Of a stretch of 64,000 nucleotides of DNA, positions 34,837 through 46,813 are shown in pieces. Within the stretch, counting starts at the first letter, position 1; each line of letters opens with the position of its first letter. The notes below the pieces were generated by a model that was given only the letters and a program-made list of their open reading frames with translations, searched no databases and was not told the DNA's origin. Source of the DNA: Steromphala cineraria (Eukaryota > Mollusca > Gastropoda > Trochida > Trochidae). Location: positions 54,627,575-54,691,574 of the forward strand of contig OU744725.1 in NCBI GenBank assembly GCA_916613615.1. The letters run 5' to 3'. A program made the position numbers and the translations under genes.

Positions 34837-36675
34837 TGTGAGAAAATATCTTATTCTTACCCGCCCCAGGAACGTAAATTCCTGATCTCACATAAAGGTT
34901 TAACCTTAGACTTGTGTGTGTGAGTACCGGGGAGCTGTCACCTCCGAACAAACTTTCGCATGCAAAATAAGGCAACAACACAAGAAAAATCTGCTCTACA
35001 TATTTATTCAATACATGAAATGTGTCAGGAGTCAAAGTTTCAATAAACCCTTCCAGTGGTTCAACGGTCGAAACAGTGTAACAAAGCTCTTCACGTATAC
35101 TCAATATCTGAATCAAACCCACAATAGGGCTATAAATACTTCAGACTTTCAAGGAAAGTATAGCCATTCAACAAGTCAAAAGCTTCTCAGCAAACGTGCA
35201 CCTAATGATTATCAATGAGACTGGTCCCATATTTCCAAAGTGTACTTTCAAACTGTAGGCGTATCGTGACAAACTAACTTGAAGTTATAATTGTCAACAA
35301 GGTGTGTTACATGTTTCAAAATCACACTGACAAGAGGTAAGTTATCTTGGCAACCTTGTACAAGATGATGATGATTATAAACCAGACGTGTTACATGTTT
35401 CAAAAATATATTGTCAGAATGACAAAACGGTACAAAGCTATGTTTACCAGTGAAAACATGTTACTTGTTTCAAAAGTATATTGTCAGTATGACAAAACGG
35501 AACAAAGCTATGATTACCAATGAAAACATGTTACTTGTCTCAAAACATACTGTCAGGACGTAAGTGTACCTCGGCACAATTGTACAAAATCAAGTTTCAG
35601 AACGTAATCGTATCTTGGCAAACGTGTACAAAGTCTAGGGTTCTCAACAAAACATGTTACATGTCTCAAGAGGTGCTACGAAGAATGGGAAACGGATGCC
35701 AAACAAACTGATACGAAATTATGATTATGTCTACGACATGTCATGGGTCTAGAAAGGTTCTATGAAAATGTGGAATGTGGTTATTACTAGGACATGATAT
35801 TTGTCTCGAAAGGTGCTGTGAGGTTATGAAACGTGACTATTACTAGTATATGTTATAAGTCTTAAATGATTCTATGAAGATGTGAAATGTGCTTATTACT
35901 AGGACACGTTATGTATCTCAAAAGATTCTGTGAAGATGTGAAATGTAATTATTACTAAGACACGTTATGTATCTCAAAAGATTCTATGAAGATGTGAAAT
36001 GTGATTATTACTAAGACACGTTATATGTGTCTCGAGAAGTGCTATGAAAATGTGGAAGGCGAAACGGGAAAGAAATATACTACTCTTGTCAAGAGGGGAG
36101 AGCGTTCAGCCCAAAAGGCCTGCACAAACAAGTGTAACAATCACTAGAACATGAAAACAATTCATATCAAATCAAGATGGCGGACCAAAAACGCACATGG
36201 TCCGAAAGCATGGCTAACACAAAACTAAGCGACTAATGCATATTCAAAATCATTTTACCTAGCAAACAATTACATGACTAATTTTAGAAAACGATAAACT
36301 AGAAGATATGACTGACAGAACTATCTCAAGGTTACCTGACCAGAAAATGAGTGCATAACGGAGTAACCGGAGTAACGAACTTCATGGTGGCCCCATCTCA
36401 AACACGTGTATCAGTCCAACAGCAGTGCCTGCCTTATATAGGCGAGTCAGCCCTATTACAGCCTTCCTACGCTCGCACAATATAGTCCAGCCAAACACAA
36501 CGGCCACAGTCGTCACGGAATCAGCCGAAGTATTCCTAATGTTCCACATCCATCCGTGTTGCGCAAGTGCAACCGGAAGCCACCCGACTGTCAACAAACC
36601 AGACACTTCCGTCCCGAAGGCAACACACAGGCATCAGCCCACTGCGAGCACATAGGTAAAACACTGTTCATTACA
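34837..36675 (-). repeat. Element A 5' LTR
   Basis: Same length (1839 bp) as the copy at 25608-27446, no indels seen. Of about eight differences noted, at least seven are transitions and some look like CpG decay. Confidence 0.95.
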
Positions 36676-36724
36676 CATTCTGTAAGGTCAAAAAGGATGG
36701 TTTGCTCTAGATAGTAAAAATGAA

Positions 36725-36796
36725 GGTTCTGGCGAGGTGCGAACTCGCGACCTTCTGCGTGTAAAGCAGACGTGATAACCACTACACCACAGAACC
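36725..36796 (-). tRNA. tRNA-Val(TAC), T-loop mutant
   Basis: Loop TTTACAC, acceptor intact, but the T-loop reads TTCGCAC instead of TTCGAAC, changing the near-invariant A58 and the B box. Probably poorly transcribed or unstable. Element A lies 45 bp past its 3' end. Confidence 0.85.
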
Positions 36797-37023
36797 AAGA
36801 CACTGAAGTCTGGACTTATAAAGAAACACTATATTGAAAAGCATATCGACCTTATAGTTTGCAAAGGTACTACCTTATATATATTTACTTCTCTAGCTGT
36901 GTTATTGATTCAATATAAACATGTATGTATGTGTAAGTGAATGGGAATGGTAGGCGCTCTAAAATTGAGAAAGAGAGTTTGATGTCAACCAAAACTTTGA
37001 TATGAAGAGAGAAGAGAAAAAGA

Positions 37024-37095
37024 GGTTCTGGCGAGGTTCGAACTCGCGACCTTCTGCGTGTGAAGCAGACGTGATAACCACTACACCACAGAACC
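37024..37095 (-). tRNA. tRNA-Val(CAC)
   Basis: Complete, same sequence as the copy at 25092. Confidence 0.95.
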
Positions 37096-37269
37096 TGTTA
37101 ATAGATGAGTAGATTTACTCTACATAGTTAACTTGATTCGTCTGACATTACCCAAAAAATATTTCAAATTCCTTTTGCTTGACTTTTCCCGTGACAAATT
37201 ACATAAGTTCTCTATAGATAAATGCAGCTTGGGGTATATTTGCAAACAGTTACAAAATGCAAAAGTACA

Positions 37270-37341
37270 GGTTCCGGTGAGGCTCGAACTCGCGGCCTTC
37301 TGCGTGTTAAGCAGACGTGATAACCACTACACCACGGAACC
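37270..37341 (-). tRNA. tRNA-Val(AAC), one T-stem mismatch
   Basis: Complete except that the T-stem 3' strand reads CTCAC for CTCGC, giving one mismatch. Confidence 0.9.
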
Positions 37342-37584
37342 CTTGCATGTCTAGCCCTTCTAGTATTGAGTAGCAATTCGTAGGGTCAAGTCAGTGTTCG
37401 TTATCAACCACTGTATGGAGGAATACAGAGATGCATCTATGAAATAATGCACAGCAGAAATTTGAAGTTTCCATGTAATTGACAAAACATATTTAAAGCC
37501 TATACAATGACAATGGATGGGGCATTTGACATGTGCATTCTGTAAGGTCAAAAAGGATGGTTTGCTCCAGATAGTAAAAATGAA

Positions 37585-37656
37585 GGTTCTGGCGAGGTTC
37601 GAACTCGCGACCTTCTGCGTGTAAAGCAGACGTGATAACCACTACACCACAGAACC
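37585..37656 (-). tRNA. tRNA-Val(TAC)
   Basis: Complete consensus copy. TTTTT terminator 4-5 nt downstream and TATAAG about 24 nt upstream, as at the other TAC genes. Confidence 0.95.
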
Positions 37657-37883
37657 AAGACACTGAAGTCTGGACTTATAAAGAAACACTATATTGAAAA
37701 GCATATCGACCTTATAGTTTGCAAAGGTACTACCTTATATATATTTACTTCTTTAGCTGTGTTATTGATTCAATATAAACATGTATGTATGTGTAAGTGA
37801 ATGGGAATGGTAGGCGCTCTAAAATTGAGAAAGAGAGTTTGATGTCAACCAAAACTTTGATATGAAGAGAGAAGAGAAAAAGA

Positions 37884-37955
37884 GGTTCTGGCGAGGTTCG
37901 AACTCGCGACCTTCTGCGTGTGAAGCAGACGTGATAACCACTACACCACAGAACC
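37884..37955 (-). tRNA. tRNA-Val(CAC)
   Basis: Complete consensus copy. The unit is cut 127 bp upstream of this gene by element B. Confidence 0.95.
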
Positions 37956-38082
37956 TGTTAATAGATGAGTAGATTTACTCTACATGTTTAACTTGATTCA
38001 TCTGACATTACCCAAAAAATATTTCAAATTCCGTTTGCTTGACTTTTCCCGTGACAAATTATATAAGTTCTCTATAGATAAG

Positions 38083-39858
38083 TGTAGCAGGTACTTAGTC
38101 AAAGGAAAACCAAGACTGCTGGGCGTAGTTCGATGACTGTTTATTCCCAACTCATGTATGAGGACATGTAAACAAATGTGTTTGTCACCCTGCAACAATA
38201 CATAAAATAATAAGTTCATTTGAATAATAATAAGACACTTGATTCATAAATCATCATTGCAGGAATACATCATAAAGAGTTGATACAATATGCACATCAC
38301 AATTGATTTCATTATGCAAACACACATTCAATGCATGGTTACCAAGATATGATATACTTATACAGCATAGTTAACCATTCAATACAAACACCATATACAT
38401 TACAACATAATATGAATATACTATGCATGATTTGATATGGGTATTACATAATTGCTTTACATACATCAACATGATTGTTACACATGATGATAATAGAAAT
38501 AATACATAAGTATGATACATGAATATGAAAATAGATTTAATCTAACCATTACCTACCAAGTATATGGTACTTAGGTGAGTTTGTTGGGTTGAAGGAGATG
38601 TACCAGATTATGTCATCATGGCGGTCCTAAAAGTGTAGATAAACTAACCATAAGTAATTGATTAATTGAACCTACCAAATATATGATGATAAATAATACT
38701 TTAATGAGATTACAAGTTACATAAGTATTTCCACAATACATATGCATTAGAATTAAATATACCTTTGATATAAAAACCAACTGATATACAATATCAGTAG
38801 TATATGTACAAGAATGCCATAATGCAATACTGCAGATAGAGTATTTAGTTTAAACATGCCATAGCACATAATTACATGTACTATTCCAATAATGTATATA
38901 CATGAAGGTGAAGTAAAAGATTGTGATAATGATAAGTACATGTGTATACTTATAGAAATGCACACTAGAAATATATACAAATATGGGATAAAATACTAGC
39001 AAAGACTAATCATGAAATAGCAATTACCCTAGCTTCAAGAATGATTGAATAAATGATAAGCCTATGATTATTTATATGATAGATATTACACTATCATATA
39101 CCTACACATAAGATTGCACCATTATATGGATATAGCTGCACTTACCTGTGCATTTATAATATATATGAGTATGATAATATATACAACATTACACATTTGT
39201 GTAATACACTAGATTAAAACCTTCACATCATGATTACTTGATGTGTATAAAATATAGGTATGATAACTGACAATAATTACATGTGCCACATTATAGATAT
39301 ATGAAAATAGCCTAAACATTTAGCAATGTATAAACTACAATAAGATACATTCATACAATCATACACACAGTAGCCTAGCCCTATTCCCTATTAATATGAT
39401 AGTTAAAGAATATTGCCTTAATGATAATAATATTTATGTGAAATACTAATTATTTAACTAACCTGTGTTCAATAGTTTGAAGACGAAGAAAGGAGACAGT
39501 CTGTCTTCTGTCAAATGTCTTGCTGTCAAAAGTCGTGCTCTTCATACAAAATGCAATAATGCAGTGCACTGAGTTTATAGTGCAGGTTACCTTTATAGAT
39601 TTTAAGAGCATGCAAAGTGAGAAGTAAGCTTACCTAACAATAGAGAACAAAGGATAGAAAGCTGAAGTGGCTAGGAGGTCAGAGTAAAGAACAATAGAGA
39701 GACAGCAAGATACATGATTACAAGCTTGCAATGTACAAGCTCTCAGTTTAGACTCAGGGCTGCTACACATAAAACACCTGAAATAAAATGAAACATTAGT
39801 ACATGAATATTTACAATTAAAACACATAAAAATACAATATATTACACTCTGCCACACA
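38083..39858 (-). repeat. Element B 3' LTR
   Basis: 1776 bp, very AT-rich, starting TGTAGCAGG and ending GCCACACA on the + strand. A 75-codon frame inside is identical in both LTRs but has no coding signature. Confidence 0.93.
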
Positions 39859-39870
39859 CTTCCCCCCACC
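39859..39870 (-). other. Element B polypurine tract
   Basis: GGTGGGGGGAAG on the element strand immediately before the 3' LTR. Confidence 0.8.
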
Positions 39871-40065
39871 GACAAAATGACGTCCTCGTCATGTCCGTTT
39901 GCCAGTGATGAGATCCACAATTGCTTCCGTGGCCTTGTTGCTGATGCCCGCAACAACTCCTGAAGATAGTAATGAGCTGAGGTATTCAGCTCGCATCCTC
40001 CAGTCTGGCTCACCATGTGCTGCCATAGTATATTCTCCTGACGTCTGCCACTTAGGTTTGGTCCT

Positions 40066-40704
40066 CTATCGTGCTGACCTTCTTGGCAATGGCACGACTC
40101 TTTGCCTGTCCTCCATCCTTGCAGGTGAAGGAATTGGCACGTCCTGCCCTCCAACAGCACCCTCCTCCTCCTCGTCTATAGTGATGTCCTCATCCAGCTC
40201 AGGCTCTTGAGCAGGAATAGCATCATCATCTATAGGACCATCCTCCTCTCTGGCAGCTTCTGACACTTCCTCCAGGTCAGCATCCGTCGTAACTTCAGCC
40301 TCTTCTTCTCCAGCTGGCCTATCAGATGTGTCAGCATCTGAAACTGGAGGTCCTGGATCTGTGACAGGAATCCATCTGTCTTCTTCCTCAGGTTCCTGGC
40401 TCTCAGTATCATCAATCAGATCCTTAGGAATTGGTGGTGCTTGAGCTCTAGATTTCCTGGGACGTGGTTTTGGAACTGGAGGTTCAGTCACAGGAAGAAA
40501 TCCAATAGGAAGGAGTAGATTCCTATGAAGCATCCTGACTTTTCCTTCTCTAGATTCTTTCCTCACACAATACACTGGAATTGCTGGGTTAGGTTGTCGT
40601 AGCACAAAGTAGATGTCTTCTTCCCACTTGTTGGCGATCTTGTGCTTACCGTCGAAAGCGACTATCTTGACAAGGACCTGGCCTGTAGGATATGGTGAAG
40701 TCAT
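40066..40704 (-). pseudogene. Element B integrase C-terminal tail, cut off from its core
   Basis: The start (QVLVKIVAFDGKHKIANKWE) corresponds to the region after the DDE core in Gypsy integrases, followed by a proline-rich and then acidic tail and a short basic end. The core is absent and this frame differs from that of RNase H. The methionine at 40704 is therefore not a natural start: the frame is the downstream side of a deletion. Confidence 0.8.
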
Positions 40705-43030
40705 ACGCTGACAAAGCAGCTAGCCATCTGTGTCCTGTTGCATCTAACTTGGCGCTTGTGAGAACATACGTGAGAGGGTTATTATCCGTTAGTACTGAGA
40801 ATTGATGTCCATAGAGATAATCGTGGAATTTTTCAGTTACTGCCCACTTCAAACAGAGAAATTCCAATTTGTGAGCTGAATAATTCTTCTCAGACTTACT
40901 GAGTCCTCGACTGGCGTAGGCTATGACCTGTGGTTTTCCTTCCTGGTACTGGTAGAGTACAGCGCCTAGTCCATGAGTGCTTGCGTCTGTATGGAGCTCA
41001 AAAGGCTGAGAGTAATCAACATACCCTAAGACAGGAGGTGACGTTAGATGTTCCTTTATCTTCTGGAATGCTGATTCCTGTTGAGGTCCCCATATCCACT
41101 CTACCTTCTGCTTAGTCTTGGATCTCTTGTTCGTCTTGGGCATTAGATCACTGAGTGGTCGAGCTATCTTCGAGAAATCCTTTACGAACTTACGATAGTA
41201 GCCCGCAAAGCCTAGGAATTTCCTTACTTCCTCTGGTGTCTTGGGAGTTGGCCAGTCAGAGATCTTTTCTACTTTATCCGGGTCTGCCTCTATTCCATCC
41301 TCTGAAACTATGTATCCTACATATCTTACTCTGTTCTTGAAAAACTTGCACTTTTTGGGCGCCAATTTGAGTCCAGATTCTCTGAGTCGTTGTAGAACAA
41401 GCTCTAGTCTTTCCAGATGTTCCTCATATGTTCTTGAAAAAATGATGACATCATCCAAGTATATGAGACAGACTTTCAAGTGCAATCCAGCAAGACACTG
41501 TTCCATGAGGCGTTGGTACGTGGCGGGAGCGTTACACAGTCCGAACGGCATACGGTTGAATTCCCAGAATCCTAGTGGACCAACTGTAAAGGCTGTTCTT
41601 TCTTTGTGTTCCTCTAGGAGCTCTACCTGGTGATAACCGGACTTCATATCTAGTACCGAGAAGTACTTCATACCGCCGAGATAATCTAGTAGCTCATCGA
41701 TCCTTGGAAGCGCATAATTATCCTTTAACGTCTGATTGTTGAGCTGGCGATAATCTATGCACATGCGCAGTTTCCCATCCCGCTTGCGTACAAGAACAAC
41801 ATTTGATGACCAGGGACTGTGTGAAGGACGAATGATTCCAGCTGACAGTAGTTGACGAAGATGGCTGTGAACTTCATCAAGCATGGAAGGTGGTATTCTG
41901 CGATGACGTTGCTTAAAGGGTATATCACTTGTAAGGTCTATCCTGTGCTTCACTGCACTGCTGTGGCCTAAGTCCTCATCACCCTTCGAGAAGATGTCCT
42001 TGAACTTGAGAATGACCTTGACTCCGAGTTCCAAATCCTCCTGAGTGAGATGATCCTGGTTTATGTCAACTTTCTCAAGTAGGTTCTTTTCATCCTCAGT
42101 TGGTTGTGGACACATTCCTTGGAATAAGACAGGTTGAAGCTCACAAATAAGGGACTTGGGTTTTACCACTATGGTCTGAGTTGTCACATTCGAGAGGTGA
42201 ACATCCACTATTCCTGGTTTCTCCCAATCAAACTCCATGATTGTTGGTGCTATATCAAGATCCTGGTGTATCGTAGCATTATCCGTTTGCTGTAGGAAAG
42301 CACATGCTCTAGGAAAGTTGATTGGCTGAGTGACTTGTCCCTTGATGATGACTTGGCTGTTAGCTGGTATAATAACATTCTCTTTCTCACAACATTTTAC
42401 GAGTCCAATCTTTCCTTTGTTCCGTAGAAGCTCCTTCTCCCTGATTACCATTGTCCTGAATGAGAGATACCATGGTGTATGGAGGGCTGCCTTCTGTAGA
42501 AATCTTGTTCCATGGCTTTTCTTGCATCCATCCAAAAGATGTTCCAGGATATTTGTTCCAATCAATACAGGCACCTTAGAGTTGTAGTGAGTATCCGGGG
42601 AGACAAGAAAAATACAAGGTGTTCCTGAAGCCTTAGCAATTCCGTATGTTTCCATGTGTGCTACTATGTATCCTGAATAAGGCAGAGACTCTCCTCCAGC
42701 ACATTCTATGTTGAGCATATCCTCAAGTGGTTCGATGGTTATGTGAGTCAGGTGCTGATCATAGAAGGACTTGGATATAACTGACACTGTAGCTCCTGTA
42801 TCCAGTAGTGCTCTTGTCTGTACTCCTTCGATGTTTACCTCAACCTCATTAGATGACCCGACTAATCCATCTGGGATCTGTCTCTTGTCTTGGGGGCGCT
42901 GGTGATGCTGACCTATGAATGGCCCCTTCCCATAGGTCTCCTGTAGTTTAAAGCTCTCCCTCTTCTTGAGTGGTCCAGGCGCACTGTGCAGGAATAACGC
43001 ATGTGTCCAACTTGTCCACATCTCCAGCAT
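40646..43030 (-). CDS. Element B protease-RT-RNase H polyprotein (794 aa), truncated after RNase H
   Basis: Protease LLDTGATVSVISKSF keeps the catalytic DTG. RT has MCIDYRQLNNQTL, FGLCNAPATYQRLM and YLDDVIIFS; RNase H has HTDASTHGLGAVLYQ and SAYDFTISYRPG. The frame then leaves the family at RPG and stops after a short unrelated tail, because about 1.1-1.2 kb of integrase are deleted. It overlaps gag by 118 nt in another frame, so expression by frameshifting is likely and the true N-terminus is the gag-pol junction. Confidence 0.88.
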   Translation of the reverse strand: MLEMWTSWTHALFLHSAPGPLKKRESFKLQETYGKGPFIGQHHQRPQDKRQIPDGLVGSSNEVEVNIEGVQTRALLDTGATVSVISKSFYDQHLTHITIEPLEDMLNIECAGGESLPYSGYIVAHMETYGIAKASGTPCIFLVSPDTHYNSKVPVLIGTNILEHLLDGCKKSHGTRFLQKAALHTPWYLSFRTMVIREKELLRNKGKIGLVKCCEKENVIIPANSQVIIKGQVTQPINFPRACAFLQQTDNATIHQDLDIAPTIMEFDWEKPGIVDVHLSNVTTQTIVVKPKSLICELQPVLFQGMCPQPTEDEKNLLEKVDINQDHLTQEDLELGVKVILKFKDIFSKGDEDLGHSSAVKHRIDLTSDIPFKQRHRRIPPSMLDEVHSHLRQLLSAGIIRPSHSPWSSNVVLVRKRDGKLRMCIDYRQLNNQTLKDNYALPRIDELLDYLGGMKYFSVLDMKSGYHQVELLEEHKERTAFTVGPLGFWEFNRMPFGLCNAPATYQRLMEQCLAGLHLKVCLIYLDDVIIFSRTYEEHLERLELVLQRLRESGLKLAPKKCKFFKNRVRYVGYIVSEDGIEADPDKVEKISDWPTPKTPEEVRKFLGFAGYYRKFVKDFSKIARPLSDLMPKTNKRSKTKQKVEWIWGPQQESAFQKIKEHLTSPPVLGYVDYSQPFELHTDASTHGLGAVLYQYQEGKPQVIAYASRGLSKSEKNYSAHKLEFLCLKWAVTEKFHDYLYGHQFSVLTDNNPLTYVLTSAKLDATGHRWLAALSAYDFTISYRPGPCQDSRFRR

Positions 43031-43959
43031 GTGGGTCCCATGGCATATGCTCCCTCGTCATATCCATGTCCAGCAGAAGCTTGCTCATTCCATTCCGGAT
43101 AGAAAACTTGTCCTCGACCTTGTCCTTGTCCCTGACCTTGATCTTGATATCCTTGGCCTTGATATCCTTGATATCCTTGATCGCTCTTCCAATGAGGTAC
43201 TCCTTGATAAGATTGTCTTGGTGGCTGTGAAGGACCTGTCGTTGATAACTTCATGTTTGATACCTCTGTTGTCAACTTGTTAAGCATTGCCTTGACCTCT
43301 GACATCTCCTTTCTCCATTCAGGTTCAGGTGTGGTGGTCATCTTAGCTGTTGCTTGAGTCCTCGCCTTAGCTGTTGCCTGGCCGAACTGGTCATTCTCTA
43401 TCTCGCGTAGAGCTTCCATCAGTCCATCAAAATCCTGGATAGCATCAAACTTGTGGCCTGAAATATTCTTGAGGGCTGGCCTGAGTCCTGTCCATAACAT
43501 GCTCCTGAGCATCTCCTCAGTATCATAGCACGTCTGTGGGCTGTCCTGTATAGCGTGCGACAGCAGTTCCTCCAGTCGACATCCCCACTGTGACACGTCT
43601 TCATCGTCCCTTTGCTTGGCACTGTAAAACTGGGCCATCCTAGTTTCTTTCCTCTCAGCAATCCCGAACACTATCTTCATTTTCCTCAGGAGAGCACTGA
43701 TATCGCTTCCAGGTCTCATGTTCACAGCGATCTTGGCTGCCTCTCCTTTAAGTGAGTCCCTGATAGCTTGCTCCTTGGTGTCCTGGGTGTATGAATGAGA
43801 GTCCAGCAAGGCATCAACATGGTACTTCCACACGTCGAAAGGGGTATCCTTGCCCTGTCTGTTTCCACTGAACGCAGGAATCCTAGGTGAGTGTTGGTAC
43901 ACCACTGTACTAGGCTTAGTGTCCACAGGTCTCTCTGAGTCTCTGCTCACAATCCTCAC
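42913..43959 (-). CDS. Element B gag (about 348 aa), PNMA-like capsid and zinc knuckle
   Basis: The capsid region FDVWKYHVDALLDSHSYT, then SLKGEAAKIAVNMRPGSDIS, resembles the Gypsy-type gag that gave rise to vertebrate PNMA proteins. A Gln/Gly/Tyr-rich low-complexity segment (QGYQGQGYQDQGQGQGQGRG) precedes one zinc knuckle, CWRCGQVGHMRYSC. No ATG is seen near the 5' end of the open frame (43959 is a GTG), so the start is unresolved. Confidence 0.85.
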   Translation of the reverse strand: MRIVSRDSERPVDTKPSTVVYQHSPRIPAFSGNRQGKDTPFDVWKYHVDALLDSHSYTQDTKEQAIRDSLKGEAAKIAVNMRPGSDISALLRKMKIVFGIAERKETRMAQFYSAKQRDDEDVSQWGCRLEELLSHAIQDSPQTCYDTEEMLRSMLWTGLRPALKNISGHKFDAIQDFDGLMEALREIENDQFGQATAKARTQATAKMTTTPEPEWRKEMSEVKAMLNKLTTEVSNMKLSTTGPSQPPRQSYQGVPHWKSDQGYQGYQGQGYQDQGQGQGQGRGQVFYPEWNEQASAGHGYDEGAYAMGPTCWRCGQVGHMRYSCTVRLDHSRRGRALNYRRPMGRGHS

Positions 43960-44916
43960 TTTCGTTTCTTATGTTATTTATACAACAAAATAGCACTAAT
44001 TACCCTGAAATAAAGATATTGGTTAGCTACATGACATGAATTAAACACACATATAAGCAAAAATGGAAATGTACGTGTAGCAGAGTTATATAACAAAACA
44101 AAACCTGGAATTGAAAGCAAAATTAGGTTTTACATTGTAATAATACTGTACACATGAATAATACGAATGGACATATTTAGAATGAGGAGTAGAGAAAGGA
44201 CAAAGGAAATATGATAATAATTAAAGAAAATTAGTGCTAGAAACTTACACCTGGAAAATCAAGAAATATTAGGACAACATTATGGTGGCAAGGTGTAGTG
44301 CATTGCAATATATTGGTCAATCAGTCATCGTCCGTTTGTCACAAGAGCAGATGAAAGAAACACAGGTTATACCTATCCCTACATATTATGCAAAGTTTAT
44401 GGTATTACCTATATAACACTCAATCACTCAACACTCACTCACGCAACACACACCAAATGCTACATACTTATGCTAGGATTGAAAAAGTAATGATATGGAA
44501 ATGGAAGCTTAACTGGTAAGAAATGCTAAAGTGTGCAATAAACTAAACTATGGCATGTTATGGCATTAAATAGATGATTATATAAAGATACTAATTAACT
44601 AACCTTAACTTATGTTAGTAACTAATACTTAACTAAAACTATTACATGATGAATGACAATTTGAACAATTGAAATAAACTAAACTAAAGCCGGCAACTAA
44701 CTAACTATTACTTAACCATGGTTTTAAAGTTGTGAGCTCAAAAAAAAATGTTATGTCAGTATGGAATGGTTGGTACTCAACACAGTTGTGCGTCACATGT
44801 TGTCCAAGAAATCCGGATCACAGTCTCTCGAGAGTCACAAGGATAGGTGTGGATCACAATGGCCGTCTGGTGTCACTCCTATGTAGATTCAGTCATCCTC
44901 ACTGGGGGCTCCATTT
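43960..44916 (-). other. Element B 5' leader
   Basis: About 950 bp, AT-rich, no frame. Next to the LTR (44913 downward) the strand reads TGGAGCCCCCAGTGAGG, a TGG-led candidate primer-binding site; I could not match it to a tRNA family. Confidence 0.55.
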
Positions 44917-46692
44917 TGTAGCAGGCACTTAGTCAAAGGAAAACCAAGACTGCTGGGCGTAGTTCGATGACTGTTTATTCCCAACTCATGTATGAGGACA
45001 TGTAAACAAATGTGTTTGTCACCCTGCAACAATACATAAAATAATAAGTTCATTTGAATAATAATAAGACACTTGATTCATAAATCATCATTGCAGGAAT
45101 ACATCATAAAGAGTTGATACAATATGCACATCACAATTGATTTCATTATGCAAACACACATTCAATGCATGGTTACCAAGATATGATATACTTATACAGC
45201 ATAGTTAACCATTCAATACAAACACCATATACATTACAACATAATATGAATATACTATGCATGATTTGATATGGGTATTACATAATTGCTTTACATACAT
45301 CAACATGATTGTTACACATGATGATAATAGAAATAATACATAAGTATGATACATGAATATGAAAATAGATTTAATCTAACCATTACCTACCAAGTATATG
45401 GTACTTAGGTGAGTTTGTTGGGTTGAAGGAGATGTACCAGATTATGTCATCATGGCGGTCCTAAAAGTGTAGATAAACTAACCATAAGTAATTGATTAAT
45501 TGAACCTACCAAATATATGATGATAAATAATACTTTAATGAGATTACAAGTTACATAAGTATTTCCACAATACATATGCATTAGAATTAAATATACCTTT
45601 GATATAAAAACCAACTGATATACAATATCAGTAGTATATGTACAAGAATGCCATAATGCAATACTGCAGATAGAGTATTTAGTTTAAACATGCCATAGCA
45701 CATAATTACATGTACTATTCCAATAATGTATATACATGAAGGTGAAGTAAAAGATTGTGATAATGATAAGTACATGTGTATACTTATAGAAATGCACACT
45801 AGAAATATATACAAATATGGGATAAAATACTAGCAAAGACTAATCATGAAATAGCAATTACCCTAGCTTCAAGAATGATTGAATAAATGATAAGCCTATG
45901 ATTATTTATATGATAGATATTACACTATCATATACCTACACATAAGATTGCACCATTATATGGATATAGCTGCACTTACCTGTGCATTTATAATATATAT
46001 GAGTATGATAATATATACAACATTACACATTTGTGTAATACACTAGATTAAAACCTTCACATCATGATTACTTGATGTGTATAAAATATAGGTATGATAA
46101 CTGACAATAATTACATGTGCCACATTATAGATATATGAAAATAGCCTAAACATTTAGCAATGTATAAACTACAATAAGATACATTCATACAATCATACAC
46201 ACAGAAGCCTAGCCCTATTCCCTATTAATATGATAGTTAAAGAATATTGCCTTAATGATAATAATATTTATGTGAAATACTAATTATTTAACTAACCTGT
46301 GTTCAATAGTTTGAAGACGAAGAAAGGAGACAGTCTGTCTTCTGTCAAATGTCTTCCTGTCAAAAGTCGTGCTCTTCATACAAAATGCAATAATGCAGTG
46401 CACTGAGTTTATAGTGCAGGTTACCTTTATAGATTCTAAGAGCATGCAAAGTGAGAAGTAAGCTTACCTAACAATAGAGAACAAAGGATAGAAAGCTGAA
46501 GTGGCTAGGAGGTCAGAGTAAAGAACAATAGAGAGACAGCAAGATACATGATTACAAGCTTGCAATGTACAAGCTCTCAGTTTAGACTCAGGGCTGCTAC
46601 ACATAAAACACCTGAAATAAAATGAAACATTAGTACATGAATATTTACAATTAAAACACATAAAAATACAATATATTACACTCTGCCACACA
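44917..46692 (-). repeat. Element B 5' LTR
   Basis: 1776 bp, same length as its partner; differences seen at four single bases. Confidence 0.93.
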
Positions 46693-46741
46693 AGTGCAGT
46701 TTTTGGTATATTTGCAAACAGTTACAAAATGCAAAAGTACA

Positions 46742-46813
46742 GGTTCCGGCGAGGCTCGAACTCGCGGCCTTCTGCGTGTTAAGCAGACGTGATAACCACT
46801 ACACCACGGAACC
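46742..46813 (-). tRNA. tRNA-Val(AAC)
   Basis: Complete consensus copy. Element B begins about 46 bp past its 3' end. Confidence 0.95.

Larger units (their letters stand above)
25608..36675 (-). mobile_element. Gypsy LTR retrotransposon A (11.07 kb)
   Basis: Two 1839-bp LTRs flank gag, pol (protease-RT-RNase H-integrase) and a third frame, all on the minus strand. CATT stands on both sides (25604-25607, 36676-36679), a 4-bp target duplication as Ty3/Gypsy elements make. By eye the LTRs differ at about eight positions and no indel, so insertion is recent. gag and pol each have one in-frame stop and two catalytic residues are changed (see the gag and pol entries), so this copy is not autonomous. 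Inserted 45 bp past the 3' end of tRNA-Val(TAC) at 36725, same orientation. Confidence 0.95.
38083..46692 (-). mobile_element. Gypsy LTR retrotransposon B (8.6 kb), integrase deleted
   Basis: Two 1776-bp LTRs surround gag, a protease-RT-RNase H frame and a detached integrase tail, on the minus strand. Only about four LTR differences were found by eye, so it is very recent. The flanks fit a 4-bp duplication AAGT, with one base of ambiguity at the LTR edges. Between RNase H and the C-terminal tail the whole zinc-finger/DDE integrase is missing, so movement would need integrase in trans, or the deletion followed insertion. It lies about 46 bp past the 3' end of tRNA-Val(AAC) at 46742, same orientation. 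Not the same family as A. Confidence 0.93.

Noticed and set aside
25608..36675. Element A as an endogenous retrovirus
   Set aside because: No envelope-like frame, signal peptide or membrane segment between pol and the 3' LTR; the third frame is acidic and soluble.
38753..38980. 75-codon hydrophobic frame present in both element B LTRs
   Set aside because: It lies in very AT-rich LTR sequence, where hydrophobic frames arise easily; two LTRs are identical by descent, so repetition is not evidence.
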